Notes: generated from the sequence alone by a model not told the origin. Counted from the first letter of the stretch, positions 1 through 6,654 are shown. The stretch is DNA of 8,020 nucleotides from an uncultured Desulfobulbaceae bacterium (GCA_947258675.1 CAMYJP010000087.1:1-8020); one strand, 5' to 3'. Translations and numbers: made by a program.

Positions 1-170
1 CCGTTGTGCGTGTCACATTCTGTTCCGACCCTGAAGAAAGGCCTGCGGTTGAAGTTGATGGAGTGACCAAATTAGTCAGTATCGCCTTGATGATCGTCAT
101 CATCATCATGGGAGTTTTTCCCGCCAAGATTGTTGCAGTAGCCACGGCGGCGGTTCAGGGCATCATGTGA
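1..170 (+). CDS. nuoN: NADH-quinone oxidoreductase subunit N, C-terminal end (partial)
   Basis: The last 55 residues of a membrane protein enter from the left edge (frame starts at base 3, TGA at 168-170). They read as a short polar loop (VRVTFCSDPEERP) followed by a hydrophobic helix rich in Ile/Val and a GVFP motif, then a small Ala/Val-rich tail. That order (loop with an acidic/proline stretch, last helix, G-I/V-F-P) is how NuoN, an antiporter-like proton-pumping subunit of complex I in the inner membrane, usually ends. The identification rests on this C-terminal pattern only; NuoM, NuoL or an Mrp-type antiporter subunit are less likely alternatives. In many bacteria nuoN is the last gene of the nuo operon, which fits the strong terminator 30 bases downstream. 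The Ile run is encoded by a short ATC repeat around 99-108. Confidence 0.65.
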   Translation, partial: VVRVTFCSDPEERPAVEVDGVTKLVSIALMIVIIIMGVFPAKIVAVATAAVQGIM

Positions 171-199
171 TACCATACCTGTTTATCTAATTTTGTTTT

Positions 200-229
200 G
201 GCCCTTGCACATTGCAAGGGCCTTTTTTT
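200..229 (+). terminator. Rho-independent terminator after nuoN
   Basis: A perfect 10-bp GC-rich stem (arms 200-209 and 213-222, GGCCCTTGCA with its complement) with a CAT loop is followed at once by seven T residues (223-229). It lies 29 bases after the nuoN stop and marks the end of that transcription unit. Confidence 0.93.
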
Positions 230-302
230 GTGATTTGCTAATAAATCCACTGTATGTGTAAAAGCTGCAATTAACCTATAGAAATTATTTAAAGAATAAA
301 AT

Positions 303-308
303 TATAAT
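303..308 (+). promoter_or_regulatory. Possible -10 element upstream of the PLA2-like gene
   Basis: A perfect TATAAT lies in a very A+T-rich stretch between the nuoN terminator and the next gene, which must have its own promoter. No convincing -35 hexamer sits 16-18 bases upstream, so this is only a candidate. If it is used, the leader would be roughly 65 bases. Confidence 0.3.
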
Positions 309-380
309 AAGGGTTGCCAATCATGAAGTAGCAAAATAGGATTATTGGAACTGCATGGTGATATAGAATTGGAGGAATAA

Positions 381-815
381 GTGCCAGGCTCCCGGTATTA
401 TTTGATGCGATACTTTACAAATACATTGCTAATTTTTTGTGTTTTGCTTTCCAGTTGCACATCCTCAGACCCGCATCTGCAAATGCTTGCGCAAGATATT
501 TATTTGCAAAAAAAATGGCATGCACCACTTCCTCCTGAAGAATTCAAATCTGATGGCTGTTCGTGTTGGCCTGACGGCGAGTGGTTAGAATGCTGTGTTG
601 AACATGATGTACTGTATTGGTTGGGTGGCTCTCGAGAGGAAAGAAAGCAAGCAGACATAAATCTGCAAAAATGTGTTCGCCAAAAAGGGCACCCGATCAC
701 CGGCAAAATAATGTATTATGGTGCTCGTATTGGTGGAGTATATTGGCTTCCGACATCATTTCGATGGGGTTTTGGTTGGAACTATCCTCAGTCTGGACCG
801 CCGAAAATACAATAG
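381..815 (+). CDS. Phospholipase A2-like lipoprotein
   Basis: The product is a 144-residue exported protein. The GTG start is chosen because GGAGG (371-375) lies 5 bases before it; the in-frame ATG at codon 9 has no ribosome binding site. Residues 9-25 form a lipoprotein signal ending in the lipobox L23-S-S-C26, so Cys26 should be lipidated and the protein anchored in a membrane, probably the outer one. The core at 58-99 has the PLA2-type signature: DGC (58-60), then C71-C72-V-E-H75-D76 with Tyr79, followed by GGS and A91-D92. In secreted PLA2 enzymes the CCxxHD helix carries the catalytic His and Ca2+-binding Asp, and a second Asp supports the His. Cys60, 62, 71, 72 and 98 could form disulfides. 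The C-terminus has a Trp/Gly-rich stretch (WGFGWNYP, 129-136). Phospholipase activity is inferred from motifs only. It stands alone between a terminator and the CNNM gene, 122 bases upstream of the latter. Confidence 0.8.
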   Translation: MPGSRYYLMRYFTNTLLIFCVLLSSCTSSDPHLQMLAQDIYLQKKWHAPLPPEEFKSDGCSCWPDGEWLECCVEHDVLYWLGGSREERKQADINLQKCVRQKGHPITGKIMYYGARIGGVYWLPTSFRWGFGWNYPQSGPPKIQ

Positions 816-844
816 CAACTGTTTTTTCTATTAAAAAAGAGTTG
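816..844 (+). repeat. A/T-rich inverted repeat after the lipoprotein gene
   Basis: Arms CAACTGTTTTTT (816-827) and AAAAAAGAGTTG (833-844) pair over 11 of 12 positions around a 5-base loop, immediately after the stop codon. It may be a weak transcription stop or a 3'-end stabiliser; no T-run follows the second arm, so a standard intrinsic terminator is not supported. Confidence 0.4.
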
Positions 845-937
845 CGTAATTATACCCGAAAAAATCTTGTTTGTTTGCATACAGTTACGTTGTCTTAGCC
901 CAGAAATCAATAATTCTCAGGAGACTCTCTTCTTCGG

Positions 938-2179
938 ATGAAAAAATCCACTCTCACACGACCACATTACCTGCTACTGTCTTTATCTCTGTTGCTTGCG
1001 GCTTATCCTGCATCAGCCATTGGTTTTTCTGCAAGCACGTCGGCAGATTCAGCTTATACAAACACCGATGTCATTCTCCTGGTATCTTACATCCTGCTGG
1101 CGCTTGTTTTTTCTTTCCTCTGCTCAGTGGCGGAAGCAGTCCTTTTGAGCATTACGCCTTCTTACATCGCCGGCCTTCATGACAGGAGGCCTGGGTTGGC
1201 AACATTACTAAAACGATTGAAACAGGAAAATGTAGACCAGTCACTGGCCGCTATTTTGACATTGAACACAATCGCCCATACAGTAGGTGCCATTGGTTCA
1301 GGTTCCAAGGCAACCCTAGTATTCGGTAGCGCTTGGTTCGGTTTGTTTTCCGCGATCATGACCCTGGCGATTCTTTTCCTGTCAGAAATCATTCCCAAAA
1401 CCATCGGTGCTGTCTATTGGCGGAAACTGGCGGGTCCAACGGCACATTTTGTCCGAGGATTAATTTGGACCTTGTATCCACTGATCATAATATCAGAAGC
1501 CTTAACCCGCTTAATCGCACATGAGAAAAACGTCCATGTTTTCAACCGCGAAGAATTCATCGCTCTGGCTGGCATCGGTGAACGGACCGGTCAAATCGAC
1601 GATCGGGAATCCCAGATTATTCGCAATTTATTCCGCTTCGGATCCCTTGAGACCAGTGACATCATGACACCACGCACAGTAATTGTTGCGTTTTCGAAGG
1701 ATTTAACGGTAGCAGAGGCTCTGAAAAGGGAACACAAAGCTCATTTCTCTCGTTTACCCCTGTATGATTCAACAATCGATCACATTACCGGCTTTATCCT
1801 CAGGGATGATTTGTTGTTAACCAAGGCACAAAATCACGATGATGTAAAACTAGAGACCTTGAAACGCAAAATCCATACTGTCTCTAGAGAAATGAAATTG
1901 TCTGACCTGTTAACTTTTCTGCTCGATCATCGTCAGCACATGGTGCTGGTAGTTGACGATTTTGGCGGTACGGAAGGTTTAGTGACGCTGGAAGATGTAG
2001 TGGAAACGCTCCTGGGCCTGGAAATTACCGACGAGATGGATAAAGTCGCAGATATGCGAGCCTTAGCTCGGCAACAATGGGCCAAACGAGTCAAGGCGCT
2101 TGGCCTGGATATCAATACAAATGGACAGTCTCCCGATATAAACAAATCGAATACTTTATCAGATAAAGTAGATCACTGA
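938..2179 (+). CDS. CNNM/CorB-type transporter-like protein (DUF21 + CBS pair)
   Basis: The product is a 413-residue inner-membrane protein. Residues 1-27 look like a signal peptide with an AxA site (A25-S-A27). This puts the N-terminus outside, as known for CNNM/CorB proteins. The DUF21 transmembrane domain spans about 43-195: SVAEAVLLS (63-71), the LNTIAH segment (109-114) before a Gly-rich turn, and LSEIIPK (148-154), the family's E-I-I-P-K motif. Two CBS domains follow (about 241-297 starting at IMTPR, and about 312-362 containing VVDDFGGTEGLV), which in this family sense nucleotide in the cytosol. The C-terminal CorC/HlyC domain of many relatives is absent; instead there is a tail beginning ADMRALARQQW (371-381), which I recall from a shorter CNNM subfamily, so this is probably not a truncation. 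Likely role: Mg2+ or other divalent-cation transport or homeostasis, inferred. AGGAG (919-923) lies 14 bases before the ATG, rather far, but no other in-frame start fits better. Confidence 0.88.
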   Translation: MKKSTLTRPHYLLLSLSLLLAAYPASAIGFSASTSADSAYTNTDVILLVSYILLALVFSFLCSVAEAVLLSITPSYIAGLHDRRPGLATLLKRLKQENVDQSLAAILTLNTIAHTVGAIGSGSKATLVFGSAWFGLFSAIMTLAILFLSEIIPKTIGAVYWRKLAGPTAHFVRGLIWTLYPLIIISEALTRLIAHEKNVHVFNREEFIALAGIGERTGQIDDRESQIIRNLFRFGSLETSDIMTPRTVIVAFSKDLTVAEALKREHKAHFSRLPLYDSTIDHITGFILRDDLLLTKAQNHDDVKLETLKRKIHTVSREMKLSDLLTFLLDHRQHMVLVVDDFGGTEGLVTLEDVVETLLGLEITDEMDKVADMRALARQQWAKRVKALGLDINTNGQSPDINKSNTLSDKVDH

Positions 2180-2186
2180 TCTACTT
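2166..2186 (+). repeat. Inverted repeat across the CNNM stop codon
   Basis: AAGTAGATCA (2166-2175) and its exact complement TGATCTACTT (2177-2186) are separated by one base and span the TGA stop. As RNA this could fold as a 7-8 bp hairpin. No T-run follows directly, so it is not a standard terminator; it could be a 3' processing or stability element or a protein-binding site. Confidence 0.5.
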
Positions 2187-2350
2187 ACACGTCTTAAAAC
2201 GGACTAGAAAAAAACTGAACACCCATCTATTTTTCCTGTCAGACGTAGTACCCCTCTTGTTTTTAGTGTTTTTTTTAATCTTTTGAAAAAAATCCTAATA
2301 AATAATTACCTAACGTTCGAAAATAGCATAACACCCTGTAAATCAGGAAA

Positions 2351-3445
2351 ATGTTCAGATGGTTTCGGATACTGGGAAGCATTACTATTTGTAATCACCC
2401 TAAACCTCTGCTTGAGCTAGAGTCCATGTTTTGCAGCGACAAACAGAATTTTGACGAAGCGAAAATACTCATTGTTGATGACAGCGCTTTGCAAGCCAGG
2501 CAACTGAAGGACTTTCTTGAAAAGGATGGCTTCAGTGTGTCTATATGCGGTGATGCGGTTGAAGCTATGACGCATTTGCAGGGAAACATTCCGGATTTAA
2601 TCATCAGTGATATTATTATGCCAAAGGTAGATGGATATGAACTATGTCGGTATATCCAGGACAGCAAACATCTGCAGGATATCCCGGTCATGATGATTAC
2701 TGGGAAGTCTAACCTGGATAAATTGAAAAAGTCTTTTGCCGAAGGAGCAATGGACTTTATTTCAAAACCGATACAAGAAATTGAGTTGCACGCCAGAGTG
2801 CGATCTCTTCTCCGCTTGAAATTCGAAATGGCGCGGCGAAAACAGCATGAACAGGAATTAGTTAAGCTGACAAACAGGCTAAAGGAAAAGAACCAGATAC
2901 TTGAACGGTTATCACATATTGACAGCTTGACTGGTATAGCAAACCGCCGATATTTTGAAGAGGTCTTTGCAAAAGAATGGAAGCAGGCAATCCGCTCTAA
3001 AACAAATTTCTCAATGCTACTGGCAGATGTCGATTTTTTTAAATCATTCAACGACACATATGGGCATCAGGCAGGGGATCAATGCCTAAAGCAGATTGTT
3101 GCATCTTTGGAGTCAGCACTTAAACGACCTAATGATTTCATCGCTCGTTATGGAGGCGAAGAGTTTATCGTTTTATTACCAGATACAAGTAACAAAGGAT
3201 CTCAAAAATTAGCTGAATTGATGAGGGAGAAGGTGATAGATCTAGCCATTCCCCACGAAAAATCAGATGTTTGCGAATGGGTTACCATCAGCATTGGAAT
3301 TGCCTCAATATTGCCCACCATGTCAAATGATTCTTCCGATTTGATTACTTATGCAGATAAGGCTCTCTATTCCGCAAAAAAAAGTGGCCGAAACCGAGTA
3401 ATGTGGCCACCTCAGAAAGAATTGGCTCCTTTATATTATGACTAA
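2351..3445 (+). CDS. Response-regulator diguanylate cyclase (REC-GGDEF)
   Basis: This 364-residue cytosolic enzyme would make c-di-GMP from two GTP when phosphorylated, in the manner of WspR and PleD. The receiver domain (about 37-155) has acidic residues D43/D44, phosphoacceptor D87 (ISD), T117 and K139 (SKP). A charged helix at about 156-188, likely coiled coil, leads into the GGDEF domain (about 189-352) with DSLTGIANRR (191-200), metal-ligand D226 in ADVDFFK, and the active-site GGEEF (268-272). An RxxD inhibitory site (R259-P-N-D262) lies exactly five residues before GGEEF, so feedback inhibition by product is expected. There is no EAL domain. The start is uncertain: before the ATG at 2351 there is only AGGA two bases away. 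Codon 26 (ATG at 2426) would remove an unusual Trp/Phe-containing N-terminus and put the REC domain 11 residues in, but it too has a weak ribosome binding site. The gene leads a module with a CheY-like regulator and a PilZ receptor. Confidence 0.93.
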   Translation: MFRWFRILGSITICNHPKPLLELESMFCSDKQNFDEAKILIVDDSALQARQLKDFLEKDGFSVSICGDAVEAMTHLQGNIPDLIISDIIMPKVDGYELCRYIQDSKHLQDIPVMMITGKSNLDKLKKSFAEGAMDFISKPIQEIELHARVRSLLRLKFEMARRKQHEQELVKLTNRLKEKNQILERLSHIDSLTGIANRRYFEEVFAKEWKQAIRSKTNFSMLLADVDFFKSFNDTYGHQAGDQCLKQIVASLESALKRPNDFIARYGGEEFIVLLPDTSNKGSQKLAELMREKVIDLAIPHEKSDVCEWVTISIGIASILPTMSNDSSDLITYADKALYSAKKSGRNRVMWPPQKELAPLYYD

Positions 3446-3523
3446 AATATGAAATGCAAATTACAAATGTTTTTTTGGGCCAGAAAAGTAAAAAATAGAA
3501 CAAACTAGTATTTCTGAGAATTC

Positions 3524-3532
3524 GGAGGAAGG
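3524..3532 (+). promoter_or_regulatory. Strong ribosome binding site of the CheY-like gene
   Basis: GGAGGAAGG sits 4 bases before the ATG at 3537 (8 bases counted from the GGAGG core). It is the strongest Shine-Dalgarno of the c-di-GMP module, so this small regulator may be made in excess over its neighbours; that is inference. Confidence 0.75.
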
Positions 3533-3536
3533 ATCC

Positions 3537-3902
3537 ATGGCTCGAATTTTAGTGATTGACGATGATCCGACAATTTATGAATTTGCTCGAATTGTCCTAG
3601 AAGAGGATAGCCATGAAGTTGTCGGTACTACTGATAGCACTGCTGCTCTAGAAATGATAGAAAATCAGCGATTCGACTTGGTCATAACAGATATTTTCAT
3701 GCCGGAACCAAACGGCATACAAATCATCATGAAATTAAATCTGGATTTTCCTCAGGTAAAAATAATAGCTATTTCTGGTGGTGGCAGTTCTGAATCAATA
3801 GATTATTTTACACTTGTAAAAAACTTAGGAGCGCGTCAGGCGCTTAAAAAACCCCTCACACAAGAAGCTCTGTCACATGCAGTTCGCGAAGTTTTGTCCT
3901 AG
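3537..3902 (+). CDS. Single-domain response regulator (CheY-like)
   Basis: The 121 residues form one receiver domain with no output domain. Acidic pocket D8/D9/D10, phosphoacceptor D52 in VITDIFMP, switch residue S80 in AISGGG, and K105 in KKP are all present, so it should be phosphorylated. The SGGG(x)n-LGA stretch after beta4 (80-99) is of a type I associate with stand-alone regulators of Desulfobacterota and Alphaproteobacteria. Without an output domain it must act by protein contact or as a phosphate sink. It begins 91 bases after the diguanylate cyclase and ends 41 bases before the PilZ gene, both on the same strand, so co-transcription is likely but not proven. Possible jobs: partner of a flagellar, pilus or kinase complex, or a phosphate sink competing with the REC domain of the neighbouring cyclase. 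No cognate kinase is visible in the window. Confidence 0.9.
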   Translation: MARILVIDDDPTIYEFARIVLEEDSHEVVGTTDSTAALEMIENQRFDLVITDIFMPEPNGIQIIMKLNLDFPQVKIIAISGGGSSESIDYFTLVKNLGARQALKKPLTQEALSHAVREVLS

Positions 3903-3943
3903 CGCCAATACCCCATGATCGTTTGATAAAAAAGGTATTAAGT

Positions 3944-4618
3944 ATGGATCAACTGGCAATATTAGAGCATCTGAAGACCAACAAAATTACCAAAATTATT
4001 ATACCATTGAAGGATGGTGGTGATCTGCGAACCGATTGTGTCTGCAAGCTATTAGATGAAAAAAATCTTGAGGCGAAATTTTTACCCGGCAACCTCAACA
4101 TCGATGAGATCAAGATAGAGGAGACATGTATCATATCACTGGATGTAGGTGGACCCATCCTTGCTGCCAGGGTAGAAATCTCCGAAATTTTGCAGGAAGA
4201 TTTATTAAAACTGCAGCTACATGACTTACAGGTTTTTGATCAAAGAAGGAATTTCTTCCGAGCTTACACGAATCTGACCCTGCAAATTACCTATACTGAT
4301 CCGGACGGTAATTTCAGCAACATCAGGGTAGAAAATGAATTTATTAACATCAGTGGGAACGGCATCAATTTCCCAATATCTCAAGAAATTCAAGTTGATA
4401 CTGATGTAAAACTTGAAATCCAGCTGCCGGATAAAAATATCCGCTGCAGTGGGGTTGTGGTGAGGTTTGAAGAAAAAACACCTGATAAGTTTAATTGCGC
4501 TGTCCAATATACGGATATTTCAGATGGTGATCAGCAGCAATTGATAAAAATCTGCAATGAAATTCAGAGAGAAGAGATGTCTCAGCGGATCATGGTGAAG
4601 AATGAACTGGATTGGTAA
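3944..4618 (+). CDS. PilZ-domain c-di-GMP receptor (YcgR-like)
   Basis: This is a 224-residue soluble protein. The frame also opens at a TTG (3923), but the ATG at 3944 is preferred because AAAAAAGG (3928-3935) lies 8 bases before it, while the TTG lacks a Shine-Dalgarno. Residues about 15-95 form a strand-rich N-terminal domain resembling the YcgR/PilZN domain. The PilZ domain runs from about 98 to 205 and carries both c-di-GMP-binding motifs: RxxxR (R102-NFF-R106) and [D/N]xSxxG (N135-I-S-G-N-G140). Binding of c-di-GMP is therefore well supported. The output is not visible; YcgR relatives act as brakes on the flagellar motor, other PilZ proteins on exopolysaccharide or pili. Lying next to a diguanylate cyclase and a CheY-like regulator, it is the likely effector of a local circuit. 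The last residues (209-224) are charged. Confidence 0.87.
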   Translation: MDQLAILEHLKTNKITKIIIPLKDGGDLRTDCVCKLLDEKNLEAKFLPGNLNIDEIKIEETCIISLDVGGPILAARVEISEILQEDLLKLQLHDLQVFDQRRNFFRAYTNLTLQITYTDPDGNFSNIRVENEFINISGNGINFPISQEIQVDTDVKLEIQLPDKNIRCSGVVVRFEEKTPDKFNCAVQYTDISDGDQQQLIKICNEIQREEMSQRIMVKNELDW

Positions 4619-4649
4619 CAGCGTTAGCTGAATACCGTTTACTGTTACC
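4614..4649 (+). repeat. Inverted repeat across the PilZ stop codon
   Basis: GGTAACAG (4614-4621, overlapping the TAA stop) and its exact complement CTGTTACC (4642-4649) are separated by 20 bases. No T-run follows. It recalls the inverted repeat across the CNNM stop at 2166-2186, though the sequences differ. Confidence 0.4.
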
Positions 4650-4975
4650 CCTAGACCTCCCAAAAATGGCCAGGATATTTCATAATACATGGCAGTGGAA
4701 GGGAATACTATCGGAAATCATTTATAAAAATTTCCCACCAGAATTTGTCCCAAGAACATCTTTTGCATAATAAAATACTTCTCTACGCCTGGGCCAGGCT
4801 GTCATTTTTCTGAACACCCTCTCAGCTGTGTCTTTCATAACCGGCTTCATAGTCAATTTTCTATTTTTCAAGCCTTTCAAGTGTATTCACCTGATTCTTC
4901 ATCTCTTCGATCCATTCTTCCGCAATCTTTTCCTCCATCAGTGTTTTGGAAATTTAAAGTTACCCTTCAGGCTCG
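4619..4975. other. Gene-poor stretch between convergent genes, with weak minus-strand ORFs
   Basis: These 357 bases separate the PilZ and ABC-F genes, which point towards each other. No convincing gene was found. On the minus strand an ATG ORF of 25 codons (4861-4938) encodes an acidic, helix-prone peptide starting MEEKIAEEWIEEMKNQ. A second, in another frame (4722-4850, 42 residues, starting MKPVMKDTAERVF), follows closely and its open frame reaches back over the end of the first. Neither has a good ribosome binding site and I do not recognise them; they may be the frame-shifted remnant of one gene or chance. A GC-rich palindrome GCCTGG-G-CCAGGC (4787-4799) followed by TGTCATTTTT is the best, still weak, candidate terminator for the plus-strand module. 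No clear terminator for the ABC-F gene was seen. Confidence 0.4.
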
Positions 4976-6610
4976 CTATGCGGCTCGACTGTCCAGGTAA
5001 TCATTCTGAGCGGACAGACACCCTTCTCTCATAGCAAGATACTCATCAAAATCCATCATCACGTCAATGAGGCCGTCTGCAGTGATTTCGATAATCCTGT
5101 TTGCTACGGAGGACACAAATTGATGATCATGGGAGGCAAAGAGCACCACTTCCTGGAAAGTCATCAGAGCGTTATTCAATGAGTTGATTGACTCAAGGTC
5201 GAGATGGTTGGTGGGCTCATCGAGAAGGAGAACATTGGCGTTGGAGAGCATCATCTTGGAGAGCATACAGCGTACCCGTTCGCCGCCTGAGAGGACTGAG
5301 GTTTTTTTCATTGCCTCCTCTCCGGAAAAAAGCATTTTTCCTAGGAACCCCCGAACAAAACTCTCATTCTCATTTGGAGGTGCAAACTGGCGCAGCCAGC
5401 CGATAAGATCAAGCTCCTCATCATTGAAATACGCATTATTCTCTTTCGGGAAATAGCCGTTGTTGATGGTAACTCCCCAGCGAAAGCTACCTTTGTCCGG
5501 CTGAAGCTCCCCTGCTAGAATCTGGAACAAGGTGGTTTTTGCAAGGCTGTTAGCTCCGACAAAGGCGATCTTATCGCCCTTGTTGACAGTGAGGGTGAGA
5601 TCCTGAAACATGGAAACCCCGTCTATCTCCTTGCAAAGACCATTGATCTCCAGAATGACATCGCCACAAGGCCGTTCCGGCTTGAAAACGATGTAAGGAT
5701 ACTTTCGGGAGGAAATCGGCATGTCCTCGAGGGTGAGTTTCTCAAGCAACTTCTTCCGTGAGGTGGCCTGCTTGGCTTTAGAGGCGTTAGAACTGAAACG
5801 CTGAATGAATTCCTTGAGCTCCTCAGCCTTGGCCCTGGCTTTCTTGCTCTCAGTTTCCTTCTGGTGGAAACGGAGCTGGCTAGCCTGATACCAGAAGTCA
5901 TAGTTGCCGACATAGACCCGGATTTTACCATAATCGATATCCGCCACATGAGTGCAGACCTGGTTCAGGAAATGACGGTCATGGGAGACAATGATCACTG
6001 TATTCTGGAAGCGGGAGAGAAAATCTTCCAACCAGTTGATGGTCTTCAGGTCAAGCTGGTTAGTGGGCTCGTCCAGAAGCAGGATATCCGGGTTGCCGAA
6101 CAGGGCCTGGGCCAGCAGAACCCGCACCTTATCGTTGCCATCAAGTTCCTTCATCTTTTTCTGACTCATCTCATCCGGGATGCCAAGACCGTTTAACAGC
6201 ACCGCGGCCTCTGCCTCTGCCTCATAGCCATTCATTTCACCGAATTTGACTTCCAGTTCTCCGGATCGGATGCCGTCTTTTTCGGTAAAATCAACTTTGG
6301 AATAGAGGGCCTCGCGCTCGGCCATCACCTTGTAGAGCTTCTTGTGGCCTATAATCACAGTATTGAAAACAGTGTGATCATCAAAAGCAAATTGATCCTG
6401 GTTGAGCACTGCGATGCGCTGTCCCGGCCCCTTGGTAATCTCACCCCGATCAGGGTCAAGCTGCCCTGCGAGGATCTTCAGAAAAGTGGATTTGCCGGCG
6501 CCATTCGCTCCGATCAATCCGTAGCAGTTGCCAGGGGTGAACTTGATATTAACGTCTTGGAATATGACTCTTTTGCCATAGGAGAGAGCAACATTGGATG
6601 CGGTTATCAT
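4976..6610 (-). CDS. ybiT: ABC-F family ATPase, YbiT type
   Basis: A 544-residue soluble protein with two ABC ATPase domains and no membrane segment, the ABC-F layout; members bind ribosomes and rescue or regulate translation. The second of two near-adjacent ATGs (6610) is preferred over 6616: AAGGA (6618-6622) lies 7 bases before it but only 1 base before the first, and relatives start MIT-SNV. NBD1: Walker A GANGAGKST (34-42), Walker B with E181 in LLLDEPTNQLD, SHD (209-211). Its signature is degenerate (ELDGNDKVR instead of LSGG), as I recall in YbiT-like relatives. A charged inter-domain linker (about 240-318) contains RFSSNASKAKQATSR, very like YbiT. NBD2: Walker A is degenerate, GANSLAKTT (352-360, Ala357 replacing the last Gly, Lys358 kept), while LSGGE (440-444), E465 and SHD (493-495) are intact. 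The last ~16 residues extend past the usual end. A resistance role cannot be read from sequence; housekeeping translation support is likelier. Confidence 0.92.
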   Translation of the reverse strand: MITASNVALSYGKRVIFQDVNIKFTPGNCYGLIGANGAGKSTFLKILAGQLDPDRGEITKGPGQRIAVLNQDQFAFDDHTVFNTVIIGHKKLYKVMAEREALYSKVDFTEKDGIRSGELEVKFGEMNGYEAEAEAAVLLNGLGIPDEMSQKKMKELDGNDKVRVLLAQALFGNPDILLLDEPTNQLDLKTINWLEDFLSRFQNTVIIVSHDRHFLNQVCTHVADIDYGKIRVYVGNYDFWYQASQLRFHQKETESKKARAKAEELKEFIQRFSSNASKAKQATSRKKLLEKLTLEDMPISSRKYPYIVFKPERPCGDVILEINGLCKEIDGVSMFQDLTLTVNKGDKIAFVGANSLAKTTLFQILAGELQPDKGSFRWGVTINNGYFPKENNAYFNDEELDLIGWLRQFAPPNENESFVRGFLGKMLFSGEEAMKKTSVLSGGERVRCMLSKMMLSNANVLLLDEPTNHLDLESINSLNNALMTFQEVVLFASHDHQFVSSVANRIIEITADGLIDVMMDFDEYLAMREGCLSAQNDYLDSRAA

Positions 6611-6627
6611 GGTCATGTCCTTATAAT

Positions 6628-6654
6628 AAAAGCCACAAGGCGACTCCTCGTGGC
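6628..6654 (-). promoter_or_regulatory. Terminator-like hairpin in the ABC-F leader
   Basis: On the minus strand GCCACGAGG (6654-6646) pairs with CCTTGTGGC (6640-6632) around the 5-base loop AGTCG, giving a 9-bp stem with one G-U pair, followed by TTTTATT (from 6631). It ends just 9 bases before the AAGGA ribosome binding site of the ABC-F gene. It can be a transcription attenuator for that gene, or the terminator of an upstream minus-strand transcript with the ABC-F promoter overlapping it. Attenuation in leaders is established for some antibiotic-inducible ABC-F genes; its use here is inference. Confidence 0.5.

Noticed and set aside
200..222. Sigma-54-like TGGC...TTGC pattern near the left end.
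   Set aside because: The bases are the arms of the perfect terminator hairpin and the GG/GC spacing does not match -24/-12.
2395..3057. 220-codon minus-strand ORF opposite the diguanylate cyclase.
   Set aside because: It lies antisense to a gene with full REC and GGDEF motifs and its Ser/Lys/Phe-rich translation has no recognisable domain: a shadow frame.
3504..3540. SpeI, EcoRI, BamHI and NcoI recognition sites within 37 bases around the ribosome binding site of the CheY-like gene, resembling a cloning cassette.
   Set aside because: The flanking genes are natural, functionally linked and of the same base composition, with no vector sequence nearby. Purine-rich Shine-Dalgarno sequence easily yields GGATCC and CCATGG. 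Treated as coincidence, though an assembly check would settle it.
3923..3943. TTG start giving a 231-residue PilZ protein.
   Set aside because: No Shine-Dalgarno before it, while the ATG at 3944 has AAAAAAGG at 8 bases.
6611..6616. First ATG of the ABC-F gene (6616).
   Set aside because: The AAGGA is only one base away from it but seven bases from the ATG at 6610, and relatives begin MIT-SNV.
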